From Sulfuritalea sp. (GTDB lineage: Bacteria; Pseudomonadota; Gammaproteobacteria; Burkholderiales; Rhodocyclaceae): 37,112 nt of DNA. Where the stretch lies: assembly GCA_016710465.1 (NCBI GenBank), contig JADJVS010000018.1, positions 1-37,112 of the forward strand, written 5' to 3'. The translations under genes were made by a program, and so were the position numbers. Numbering within the stretch: position 1 is the stretch's first letter; each line of letters starts with the position of its first letter. Of this stretch, positions 25,552-35,300 are shown piece by piece. The notes under the pieces are model-generated. The model was not told the origin of the DNA, did not search any database, and worked only from the letters and a program-made list of their open reading frames with translations.

Positions 25552-27861
25552 TCACTCCGGCTTGCCGGGCCCGATCACCTCGCGTCCGCCGGCGCCGTTC
25601 ATCGGCGTCACCAGCCCTGCCTTTTCCATGGCCTCGATCAGCCGCGCGGCGCGGTTGTAACCGATGCGCAAGTGCCTTTGCACCAGCGAAATCGAGGGTC
25701 GGCGCGTCTTCAGCACGATCTCGACGGCCTGGTCGTACATCGGATCGGCCTCGGCATCGCCACCCGCCGTGTCGCCAGCGCCGACTTCCGCCTCTTCACC
25801 AACCGGGCCGTCGAGCAGGCCCTCGATGTAGTCCGGCGGACCGACCTTCTTCAGGTGATCGACGACGTGATGCACTTCCTCGTCGGCGACGAAGGCGCCA
25901 TGCACGCGCACCGGCAAGCCGGTTCCCGGCGCAAGGTAGAGCATGTCGCCCTGGCCGAGCAGGGCCTCGGCGCCCATCTGGTCGAGGATGGTGCGCGAAT
26001 CGATCTTCGACGAGACCTGGAAGGCGATGCGTGTCGGGATGTTGGCCTTGATCAGGCCGGTGATGACGTCCACGCTCGGCCGCTGCGTCGCCAGGATCAG
26101 GTGTATGCCCGAAGCACGGGCCTTCTGCGCCAGGCGCGCGATGAGTTCCTCGACCTTCTTGCCCACCACCATCATCAGGTCGGCGAGTTCGTCGATGACG
26201 ACAACGATGTAAGGCATGTTCTCGATGACCTCGGGATTTTCCGGCGTCAGCGTGAAGGGATTGGTGATCGGCTCGCCGGCCTTCCTCGCTTCGTTGATCT
26301 TGCCATTGAGGCCGGAGATGTTGCGCACGCCCAGCGCCGACATCAGCTTGTAGCGTCGTTCCATCTCGCCCACGCACCAGTGCAACGCGTTCGCCGCCTT
26401 GGTCATGTCGGTGACCACCGGCGCCAGCAAATGCGGAATGCCTTCGTAGATCGACAGCTCCAGCATCTTGGGGTCGACCATGATCAGGCGAACATCCTTG
26501 GGCTCGGACTTGTAGACCAATGACAGAATCATGGCGTTGACGCCGACCGACTTGCCCGAACCGGTGGTGCCGGCCACCAGCAGGTGCGGCATCTTGCCGA
26601 GATCGGCCACCACCGGTTGGCCGCCGATGTCCTTGCCCAGCGCCACCGACAAAGGTGAATGCATGCCGTGGTAGGCCTGCGAGCCGATGATCTCCGACAG
26701 GCGCACGATCTGCCGTTTCGGGTTGGGCAATTCCAGCGCCATGCAGGATTTGCCCGGCACGGTCTCGACCACGCGGATCGAAACCAGCGACAGCGCCCGC
26801 GCCAGATCCTTGGCCAGACCGACGATCTGGCTACCCTTGACGCCGACGGCCGGCTCGATCTCGTAACGAGTCACCACCGGACCCGGATGAGCGGTCAGCA
26901 CCTTGGCCTCGACATTGAAGTCCGCGAGTTTTCGTTCGATCAGGCGCGAAGTGAATTCCAAAGTCTGCGCCGAAGGCAGGTCCTCGGAATTGTGCGCGGC
27001 TTCGGCGAGGAGATGCAGCGGCGGCAGGGCACCGCCGGGCGCATCGAAGAACAGCGCCTGCTGGCGCTCTTTCTCGGCCCGCGCCGCCGCCTTCGGGGCC
27101 ACCGGGACGACGACCTCCACGGGCTCGATGCGCAGCGGCGGCAACGGGCTTTCTTCGACCTTGCGGCGCTCGGTCTCGACTGCTTCCTCGCGCTGCTCGG
27201 CGATGGCTCGGCCGTAACGCCTGTCCTGCCAGGCTTCCCAGAGCGAACGGAGTCCCACATAAGCGCCTTCGAGCAACACTCCGGCCTTTTCGGCGATCAC
27301 GATCCACGATGCGCCGGTAAACAGGCTGAAGCCGATCATGGCCAGCACCAGCAGGATCAAGGTTCCGCCGGTATGGCCGAGAAACTGGGCGGTGAGTCTG
27401 CCGACTTCGTGGCCAAGCATGCCGCCGGGCGCCAGTGGCAATGCCAGTTTCAGGCTCCAGAAACGCATCGCCTCGATACCGGTGCTCGCCATCAACAGGA
27501 CGGCAAAGCCGGTGAGCGCAATTGCCAGCGAGCGGCGATCGCCGCCGAAGATATGGCTCAGTCGGTGATAGCCCCAGGCCAGCAGGAACAAGGGCAAGAG
27601 GGCGAGCCACCATGCCGAGAAGCCGAATACATAGAGCAGGAGGTCACTCAGCCAGGCACCGAAGCGCCCGCCGGGATTGGCGATACGCTCGAGCGTGGCG
27701 GCATGCGACCATCCCGGATCGGCGCGGCTGTAGCCCCATAGAATCAACGCCAGGTAGATGCCCAGGAGACCAACCAGCAGCCAACGCGCTTCATGGACCA
27801 GCGAGGCGATCTTCTCAGGCAACGGTGCGGGTGCGGCTTCGGACATGCTGGCGGCGTTCAT
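25552..27861 (-). CDS. ftsK: DNA translocase FtsK
   Basis: Pumps chromosome ends across the division septum and activates dif recombination. The 769-residue protein has several N-terminal membrane segments (about 27-45, 73-97, 110-128, 165-190), a short linker, and the alpha-beta motor. Walker A GTTGSGKS is at 431-438 and Walker B VVVIDELADLMMV near 553-565; ATQRPSVDVITGLIKANIPT follows. The C-terminal gamma winged helix (about 705-769: RRPSISLVQRHLRIGYNRAA) binds KOPS. The linker before it contains VGAGDTAGG (693-701), encoded by a dispersed 22-bp motif. No PQ-rich long linker is present, so it is a short FtsK/SpoIIIE type. The ATG at 27861 starts the first gene of the operon. Confidence 0.96.
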   Translation of the reverse strand: MNAASMSEAAPAPLPEKIASLVHEARWLLVGLLGIYLALILWGYSRADPGWSHAATLERIANPGGRFGAWLSDLLLYVFGFSAWWLALLPLFLLAWGYHRLSHIFGGDRRSLAIALTGFAVLLMASTGIEAMRFWSLKLALPLAPGGMLGHEVGRLTAQFLGHTGGTLILLVLAMIGFSLFTGASWIVIAEKAGVLLEGAYVGLRSLWEAWQDRRYGRAIAEQREEAVETERRKVEESPLPPLRIEPVEVVVPVAPKAAARAEKERQQALFFDAPGGALPPLHLLAEAAHNSEDLPSAQTLEFTSRLIERKLADFNVEAKVLTAHPGPVVTRYEIEPAVGVKGSQIVGLAKDLARALSLVSIRVVETVPGKSCMALELPNPKRQIVRLSEIIGSQAYHGMHSPLSVALGKDIGGQPVVADLGKMPHLLVAGTTGSGKSVGVNAMILSLVYKSEPKDVRLIMVDPKMLELSIYEGIPHLLAPVVTDMTKAANALHWCVGEMERRYKLMSALGVRNISGLNGKINEARKAGEPITNPFTLTPENPEVIENMPYIVVVIDELADLMMVVGKKVEELIARLAQKARASGIHLILATQRPSVDVITGLIKANIPTRIAFQVSSKIDSRTILDQMGAEALLGQGDMLYLAPGTGLPVRVHGAFVADEEVHHVVDHLKKVGPPDYIEGLLDGPVGEEAEVGAGDTAGGDAEADPMYDQAVEIVLKTRRPSISLVQRHLRIGYNRAARLIEAMEKAGLVTPMNGAGGREVIGPGKPE
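25765..25786 (-). repeat. dispersed 22-bp motif, copy 11 (in ftsK linker)
   Basis: On the minus strand it reads AGTCGGCGC, TGGCGAC, ACGGCG, a perfect consensus match. It is sense to ftsK (VGAGDTA) and lies in the variable linker between the motor and the gamma domain. Confidence 0.75.
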
Positions 27862-27980
27862 GGTTTCGACCTCGTCCGCGGAATGCGGGATCGCAATGGC
27901 GGATACTGATCAATTATGGTCCGCGAGCCCTTTCGCCATGGAGAGAAAAGCCGGCCTCTAGCCGTGCTTTTCATGCCTTG

Positions 27981-28010
27981 AAAAGACAGCGGCCGCAACG
28001 GTTGCCCGCT
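27981..28010 (-). terminator. candidate terminator after the FecR-like gene
   Basis: On the minus strand, arms AGCGG (27988-27992 complement) and CCGCT (28006-28010 complement) enclose an inner GCAAC-G-GTTGC stem, followed by TCTTTTC (complement of 27980-27986). It lies about 27 bp after the stop of the FecR-like gene. The rest of the interval 27862-28037 shows nothing I can assign. Confidence 0.4.
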
Positions 28011-28037
28011 ACGGCCGACTGATTTGGAGCGAGATTC

Positions 28038-28685
28038 CTAGCGGGCGTTGAGCGCCGCCTGCGCCAGTTGGCGAATCTCGGGGTTGTCAGGCTGGCGGGA
28101 CATCATTTCCTTGGCAACGATCTTCAGGTCGTCGACCATGCCGTTCTCCTGGAACACCGAGTACAGGAATAGCTCGGGCGTGACATCGCTGGGCGCCGCC
28201 TTGGCGCGCATTGACTCATAGGCAGCCACGGCTTCCGCGACTTCTTCCTTGCTGGAGGCCGACTGCGCCTTGACCGAACGGACCACCAGACCGCCCACCC
28301 GGGAGGTATTCATCAGTTCCGACACACGGGCAAGCTTTTGCGGTACGGCGGACGGCAACTGCACGATCTCGGGCTTGCTGCCCTTAAGCAGTTCACCGCC
28401 ACTCGACGTCGCCACGAAGCTGCTCGGACCCGTCCAGGATTCCTGACGATTGGCCGTGGTGTAGCTGATCTTGATCGCCCCACCCGCCGCAAGCGTAACT
28501 TTGTCGCCGTGACGCAGGCGCATGTAGGGCTGGGCCTTGCGTGCCGGCCCTTCCTTACCCTGATAGCTGACATCGCCCTGCAGGGAGTTCACCAGCCCGA
28601 CATCTCCCGCGTCCTGAGCCGAAGCAACTCCGCCGACCAGCGCGGCCACAAAGGTAACAATTAACTTCAAGCTATTGATTTTCAT
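28038..28685 (-). CDS. secreted protein with FecR-like domain
   Basis: A 215-residue exported protein. It starts MKINSLKLIVTFVAALVGG with a signal peptide ending near VASA-QDA. Residues about 30-100 (VGLVNSLQGDVSYQGKEG, MRLRHGDKVTLAAGGAIKIS, WTGPSSFVA) resemble the beta-rich FecR domain found in periplasmic or surface proteins. The rest is helical (KEEVAEAVAAYESMRAK; a TPR-like C-terminus PDNPEIRQLAQAALNAR). Function unknown. The ATG at 28685 is 5 bases after the stop of the OmpA-like gene; in-frame GTG and TTG codons overlap that stop, so the exact start is uncertain. It is the last gene of the surface module. Confidence 0.65.
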   Translation of the reverse strand: MKINSLKLIVTFVAALVGGVASAQDAGDVGLVNSLQGDVSYQGKEGPARKAQPYMRLRHGDKVTLAAGGAIKISYTTANRQESWTGPSSFVATSSGGELLKGSKPEIVQLPSAVPQKLARVSELMNTSRVGGLVVRSVKAQSASSKEEVAEAVAAYESMRAKAAPSDVTPELFLYSVFQENGMVDDLKIVAKEMMSRQPDNPEIRQLAQAALNAR

Positions 28686-28690
28686 GATAA

Positions 28691-29251
28691 TCACCAATTC
28701 GGAACGAACTCAACGCGGCGATTCAGGCCGCTGGACGGATTATCCGTATCACGCAATTTGTCACTTGCGCGCCCGGACGTTTCGATGTTGCTCAGGCCGA
28801 ACTCCGCCTGCAAGAAACTCTTGACCGAGTCAGCACGTTGCTGTGACAGGCGACGGTTGGTCGAATCCGTACCCGTCGAATCCGTGTGGCCTTCAACAAT
28901 CAACGACTTCCATACTCCGGCCTTGCGCTGCAGGGCGGCGCCAACCGACCGCAGGAATCCCTTGCCTTCCTCGGTAAGCACAGCCGAACCACGCGCAAAG
29001 GTAATCTGGATGGTGTCCAGCGAGGACTTCGGAATCACGCTCTGGCAACGCAGACCGATCTTTTCCATTTGCGCGCATTCATCCTTCAGGGCGACGATTT
29101 CCTTCGGAAACAGAGCGCCTTCGATGTCCTCAACCTTCGGGTTGGGACTGTTGATCGAAACAATCTGCCGGGCTTCGTCGTCAGCCGCGTACGCCATCCC
29201 GAAACCGGACGCGAACACCATTGCGACGACCATGAGTTTTCTGTTGAACAT
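28691..29251 (-). CDS. OmpA-family peptidoglycan-binding protein
   Basis: A 186-residue exported protein. From the ATG at 29251 it starts MFNRKLMVVAMVFASGFGMA with a signal peptide ending YA-ADDE. The C-terminal OmpA domain (about 75-186) includes ITFARGSAVLTEEGKGFLRS, IVEGHTDSTGTDSTNRRLSQ and QRADSVKSFL, then NPSSGLNRRVEFVP, the residues that hold peptidoglycan. There is no N-terminal beta barrel, so it is a periplasmic tether rather than a porin. GGAGG (complement of 29258-29262) precedes the ATG by 6 bases, and a good promoter lies at 29297-29325. It sits between the adhesin and the FecR-like gene. Confidence 0.9.
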   Translation of the reverse strand: MFNRKLMVVAMVFASGFGMAYAADDEARQIVSINSPNPKVEDIEGALFPKEIVALKDECAQMEKIGLRCQSVIPKSSLDTIQITFARGSAVLTEEGKGFLRSVGAALQRKAGVWKSLIVEGHTDSTGTDSTNRRLSQQRADSVKSFLQAEFGLSNIETSGRASDKLRDTDNPSSGLNRRVEFVPNW

Positions 29252-29296
29252 GATGAACCTCCGCTTGAAACGTAACTTCAAAATACTTCAGATCGA

Positions 29297-29325
29297 AACA
29301 TACCGTCCGCCGACAAACCGGTCAA
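29297..29325 (-). promoter_or_regulatory. promoter of the OmpA-like gene
   Basis: On the minus strand, -35 TTGACC (29320-29325) and -10 TATGTT (29297-29302) are separated by exactly 17 bp, about 45 bp before the ATG. The two downstream genes can therefore be expressed without the adhesin. Confidence 0.6.
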
Positions 29326-29372
29326 CGACAAAAGTCACAGTCCGCCGACGAATCCCCAACAACTCAATGCCC

Positions 29373-29387
29373 CTATTGATTCAATAG
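29373..29387. other. short perfect inverted repeat after the adhesin gene
   Basis: CTATTGATTCAATAG is a perfect 7-bp inverted repeat around one base. It lies 13 bp beyond the adhesin stop and about 50 bp upstream of the ompA promoter. It is AT-rich and has no T-run on either side, so an operator is as likely as a weak terminator. Confidence 0.35.
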
Positions 29388-29399
29388 TACAAGGCTCCA

Positions 29400-32300
29400 C
29401 TATTGGCAAGAAAGGCTGTCGTTGGCAAATCCGCCTTCGCATTCTTCCGCGCCGGCCATCCCCGTACTGTCATCCACCGCCGGCTGACCCGGGCCGGCCG
29501 ACGTAACCACGCCCCGGCGAAGCACCTTGCTCGCGTTTTCCTTGGCAAAACCGGATTCACGAATCTCAGTGGTCTGGTTGCGGATATCCAGATAGGCAGC
29601 GTCCAAAGCGCCGGTCAACTGGGCGTTGGTGGCCTCAACACCGTTGTACTTTACCGACCGCTTGTTCGGATCGCCGGAAAACTCGTACTTTGGTTGAAAA
29701 GTATCCTCACCGAACAGCATGACCGTTCCACCACTCAACGCATCGGTAACAACCTTGACCAGCCCCTTGGTCTTCACCCAAAAACCCACTGAGGTCGGAC
29801 TTCCCGTCGCTGGGTCGCCAATAACTCCGTCCGCCATGATCGTCAGTGCCGGCGTAGTCCCCAGCGGCTCATCGGCCGTCACCAGACCCTGCGTGCCGTC
29901 AGCCTGGATTGCCGAACCGCTGGGAGCTTTAATCGTCACCCTGGCGGCTGTAATCCCCACATCGATTGTAGTTGAGTCTGAAGGTCTGACCCTTCCGACT
30001 TTGATCGAGTCCGCCCAGATTGAAACACTGTTGCCAGCACCTGCTACTCCATTCGACTTTTGGGTTATCAATGACACCGTGCCACCTAGCACGTTCTGAT
30101 AGCCATTTAAGGCAATGTCACCTGACGATGTTTTCGCCCAAAGGTTGCCCCCAATGGTCCACAAGCCGCTCTGCGAAATGGCACCCCCAGCACTGATATC
30201 GAGGTAGCCGCCAATCTTGCTAGTGCCTAACGACACAGCACCAGATCCGTTCAAAAGTGTCGCGCCACTGACCCCGGCCGCCGCGCCGCCAATGTTGCCC
30301 AGGCTGATGTCGTTGCCGGTGATGGTCAAACCGGTCAGCGCCGTGCCGTTGCCCGTCGCCCCCGTGATCGTCACGTCGCCCAGCGTGCCGCCCGTCAGGG
30401 TCAGCGCGCCCGCGCCGTCAATGGTCTGGTTGAAGCTGATGTTGGCGCCCGCCGCGCTGCCGCCAGCGGCGGTGCTGTCCACCGTCAGGCCGCGCGCGTT
30501 CAGATCCACCGCGCCGGTCACCGTCACCGTGTCGCCGCTGGTGGTGATGGTGGTCAAGGCCGCCGCCGCGCCGCCGGCCACTTGCACGGCATTGGTCGCC
30601 GCGCCCGCGTTCAGGGTCAACTGGTTCTGGTTGTAGGTGGTGCCCGTCAGCGTGATCGAGCCCGCGTCCGGGCCGGCGCCGTCGGCCGCGGTGACGCTGG
30701 TCGCGCCACTGACCCCGGCCGCCGCGCCGCCAATGTTGCCCAGGCTGATGTCGTTGCCGGTGATGGTCAAACCGGTCAGCGCCGTGCCGTTGCCCGTCGC
30801 CCCGTGATCGTCACGTCGCCCAGCGTGCCGCCCGTCAGGGTCAGCGCGCCCGCGCCGTCAATGGTCTGGTTGAAGCTGATGTTGGCGCCCGCCGCGCTGC
30901 CGCCAGCGGCGGTGCTGTCCACCGTCAGGCCGCGCGCGTTCAGATCCACCGCGCCGGTCACCGTCACCGTGTCGCCGCTGGTGGTGATGGTGGTCAGGCC
31001 GCCGCCGCGCCGCCGGCCACTTGCACGGCATTGGTCGCCGCGCCCGCGTTCAGGGTCAACTGGTTCTGGTTGTAGGTGGTGCCCGTCAGCGTGATCGAGC
31101 CCGCGTCCGGGCCGGCGCCGTCGGCCGCGGTGACGCTGGTCGCGCCACTGACCCCGGCCGCCGCGCCGCCAATGTTGCCCAGGCTGATGTCGTTGCCGGT
31201 GATGGTCAAACCGGTCAGCGCCGTGCCGTTGCCCGTCGCCCCCGTGATCGTCACGTCGCCCAGCGTGCCGCCCGTCAGGGTCAGCGCGCCCGCGCCGTCA
31301 ATGGTCTGGTTGAAGCTGATGTTGGCGCCCGCCGCGCTGCCGCCAGCGGCGGTGCTGTCCACCGTCAGGCCGCGCGCGTTCAGATCCACCGCGCCGGTCA
31401 CCGTCACCGTGTCGCCGCTGGTGGTGATGGTGGTCAAGGCCGCCGCCGCGCCGCCGGCCACTTGCACGGCATTGGTCGCCGCGCCCGCGTTCAGGGTCAA
31501 CTGGTTCTGGTTGTGGGTGGTGCCCGTCAGCGTGATCGAGCCCGCGTCCGGGCCGGCGCCGTCGGCCGCGGTGACGCTGGTCGCGCCACTGACCCCGGCC
31601 GCCGCGCCGCCAATGTTGCCCAGGCTGATGTCGTTGCCGGTGATGGTCAAACCGGTCAGCGCCGTGCCGTTGCCCGTCGCCCCCGTGATCGTCACGTCGC
31701 CCAGCGTGCCGCCCGTCAGGGTCAGCGCGCCCGCGCCGTCAATGGTCTGGTTGAAGCTGATGTTGGCGCCCCGCCGCGCTGCCGCCAGCGGCGGTGCTGT
31801 CCACCGTCAGGCCGCGCGCGTTCAGATCCACCGCGCCGGTCACCGTCACCGTGTCGCCGCTGGTGGTGATGGTGGTCAAGGCCGCCGCCGCGCCGCCGGC
31901 CACTTGCACGGCATTGGTCGCCGCGCCCGCGTTCAGGGTCAACTGGTTCTGGTTGTAGGTGGTGCCCGTCAGCGTGATCGAGCCCGCGTCCGGGCCGGCG
32001 CCGTCGGCCGCGGTGACGCTGGTCGCGCCACTGACCCCGGCCGCCGCGCCGCCAATGTTGCCCAGGCTGATGTCGTTGCCGGTGATGGTCAAACCGGTCA
32101 GCGCCGTGCCGTTGCCCGTCGCCCCCGTGATCGTCACGTCGCCCAGCGTGCCGCCCGTCAGGGTCAGCGCGCCCGCGCCGTCAATGGTCTGGTTGAAGCT
32201 GATGTTGGCGCCCGCCGCGCTGCCGCCAGCGGCGGTGCTGTCCACCGTCAGGCCGCGCGCGTTCAGATCCACCGCGCCGGTCACCGTCACCGTGTCGCCG

Positions 32301-35300
32301 CTGGTGGTGATGGTGGTCAAGGCCGCCGCCGCGCCGCCGGCCACTTGCACGGCATTGGTCGCCGCGCCCGCGTTCAGGGTCAACTGGTTCTGGTTGTAGG
32401 TGGTGCCCGTCAGCGTGATCGAGCCCGCGTCCGGGCCGGCGCCGTCGGCCGCGGTGACGCTGGTCGCGCCACTGACCCCGGCCGCCGCGCCGCCAATGTT
32501 GCCCAGGCTGATGTCGTTGCCGGTGATGGTCAAACCGGTCAGCGCCGTGCCGTTGCCCGTCGCCCCCGTGATCGTCACGTCGCCCAGCGTGCCGCCCGTC
32601 AGGGTCAGCGCGCCCGCGCCGTCAATGGTCTGGTTGAAGCTGATGTTGGCGCCCGCCGCGCTGCCGCCAGCGGCGGTGCTGTCCACCGTCAGGCCGCGCG
32701 CGTTCAGATCCACCGCGCCGGTCACCGTCACCGTGTCGCCGCTGGTGGTGATGGTGGTCAAGGCCGCCGCCGCGCCGCCGGCCACTTGCACGGCATTGGT
32801 CGCCGCGCCCGCGTTCAGGGTCAACTGGTTCTGGTTGTAGGTGGTGCCCGTCAGCGTGATCGAGCCCGCGTCCGGGCCGGCGCCGTCGGCCGCGGTGACG
32901 CTGGTCGCGCCACTGACCCCGGCCGCCGCGCCGCCAATGTTGCCCAGGCTGATGTCGTTGCCGGTGATGGTCAAACCGGTCAGCGCCGTGCCGTTGCCCG
33001 TCGCCCCGTGATCGTCACGTCGCCCAGCGTGCCGCCCGTCAGGGGTCAGCGCGCCCGCGCCGTCAATGGTCTGGTTGAAGCTGATGTTGGCGCCCGCCGC
33101 GCTGCCGCCAGCGGCGGTGCTGTCCACCGTCAGGCCGCGCGCGTTCAGATCCACCGCGCCGGTCACCGTCACCGTGTCGCCGCTGGTGGTGATGGTGGTC
33201 AAGGCCGCCGCCGCGCCGCCGGCCACTTGCACGGCATTGGTCGCCGCGCCCGCGTTCAGGGTCAACTGGTTCTGGTTGTAGGTGGTGCCCGTCAGCGTGA
33301 TCGAGCCCGCGTCCGGGCCGGCGCCGTCGGCCGCGGTGACGCTGGTCGCGCCACTGACCCCGGCCGCCGCGCCGCCAATGTTGCCCAGGCTGATGTCGTT
33401 GCCGGTGATGGTCAAACCGGTCAGCGCCGTGCCGTTGCCCGTCGCCCCCGTGATCGTCACGTCGCCCAGCGTGCCGCCCGTCAGGTCAGCGCGCCCGCGC
33501 CGTCAATGGTCTGGTTGAAGCTGATGTTGGCGCCCGCCGCGCTGCCGCCAGCGGCGGTGCTGTCCACCGTCAGGCCGCGCGCGTTCAGATCCACCGCGCC
33601 GGTCACCGTCACCGTGTCGCCGCTGGTGGTGATGGTGGGTCAAGGCCGCCGCCGCGCCGCCGGCCACTTGCACGGCATTGGTCGCCGCGCCCGCGTTCAG
33701 GGTCAACTGGTTCTGGTTGTAGGTGGTGCCCGTCAGCGTGATCGAGCCCGCGTCCGGGCCGGCGCCGTCGGCCGCGGTGACGCTGGTCGCGCCACTGACC
33801 CCGGCCGCCGCGCCGCCAATGTTGCCCAGGCTGATGTCGTTGCCGGTGATGGTCAAGCCGGTCAGCGCCGTGCCGTTGCCCGTCGCCCCCGTGATCGTCA
33901 CGTCGCCCAGCGTGCCGCCCGTCAGGGTCAGCGCGCCCGCGCCGTCAATGGTCTGGTTGAAGCTGATGTTGGCGCCCGCCGCGCTGCCGCCAGCGGCGGT
34001 GCTGTCCACCGTCAGGCCGCGCGCGTTCAGATCCACCGCGCCGGTCACCGTCACCGTGTCGCCGCTGGTGGTGATGGTGGTCAAGGCCGCCGCCGCTCGC
34101 CGGCCACTTGCACGGCATTGGTCGCCGCGCCCGCGTTCAGGGTCAACTGGTTCTGGTTGTAGGTGGTGCCCGTCAGCGTGATCGAGCCCGCGTCCGGGCC
34201 GGCGCCGTCGGCCGCGGTGACGCTGGTCGCGCCACTGACCCGGCCGCCGCGCCGCCAATGTTGCCAGGCTGATGTCGTTGCCGGTGATGGTCAAACCGGT
34301 CAGCGCCGTGCCGTTGCCCGTCGCCCCGTGATCGTCACGTCGCCCAGCGTGCCGCCCGTCAGGGTCGACGCGCCCGCGCCGTCAATGGTCTGGTTGAAGC
34401 TGATGTTGGCGCCCGCGCCGCTGCCGCCAGCGGCGGTGCTGTCCACCGTCAGGCCGCGCGCGTTCAGATCCACCGCGCCGGTCACCGTCACCGTGTCGCC
34501 GCTGGTGGTGATGGTGGTCAAGGCCGCCGCGCGCCGCCGGCCACTTGCACGGCATTGGTCGCCGCGCCCGCGTTCAGGTCAACTGGTTCTGGTTGTAGGT
34601 GGTGCCCGTCAGCGTGATCGAGCCCGCGTCCGGGCCGGCGCCGTCGGCCAGCGGTGACGCTGGTCGCGCCACTGACCCCGGCCGCCGCGCCGCCAATGTT
34701 GCCCAGGCTGATGTCGTTGCCGGTGATGGTCAGCCGGTCAGCGCCGTGCCGTTGCCCGTCGCCCCGTGATCGTCACGTCGCCCAGCGTGCCGCCCGTCAG
34801 GGTCAGCGCGCCCGCGCCGTCAATGGTCTGGTTGAGCTGATGTTGGCGCCCGCCGCGCTGCCGCCAGCGGCGGTGCTGTCCACCGTCAGGGCCGGGCAGC
34901 CAGATCCACCGCGCCGGTCACCGTCACCGTGTCGCCGCTGGTGGTGATGGTGGTCAGGCCGCCGCCGCGCCGCCGGCCACTTGCACGGCATTGGTCGCCG
35001 CGCCCGCGTTCAGGTCACCTGGTTCTGGTTGTAGGTGGTGCCCGTCGGCGTGATCGAGCCCGCGTCCGGGCGGCCGTCGCCGCGGTGACGCTGGTCGCGC
35101 CACTGACCCCTGGCCGCCGCGCCGCCAATGTTGCCCAGGCTGATGTCGTTGCCGGTGATGGTCAAACCGGTCAGCGCCGTTGCCGTTGCCCGTCGCCCCC
35201 GTGATCGTCACGTCGCCCAGCGTGCCGCCCGTCAGGTCAGCGCGCCCGCGCCGTCAATGGTCTGGTTGGGAAGCTGATGTTGGCGCCCGCCGCGCTGCCG

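Noticed and set aside
31076..34162. Very long open frame on the plus strand across the repeat array (about 1,000 codons), with several shorter ones.
   Set aside because: The repeat unit is 441 bp, a multiple of three, so any stop-free antisense frame stays open in every copy. The minus-strand reading has beta-helix composition and joins a unique C-terminal domain; the plus-strand reading has neither.
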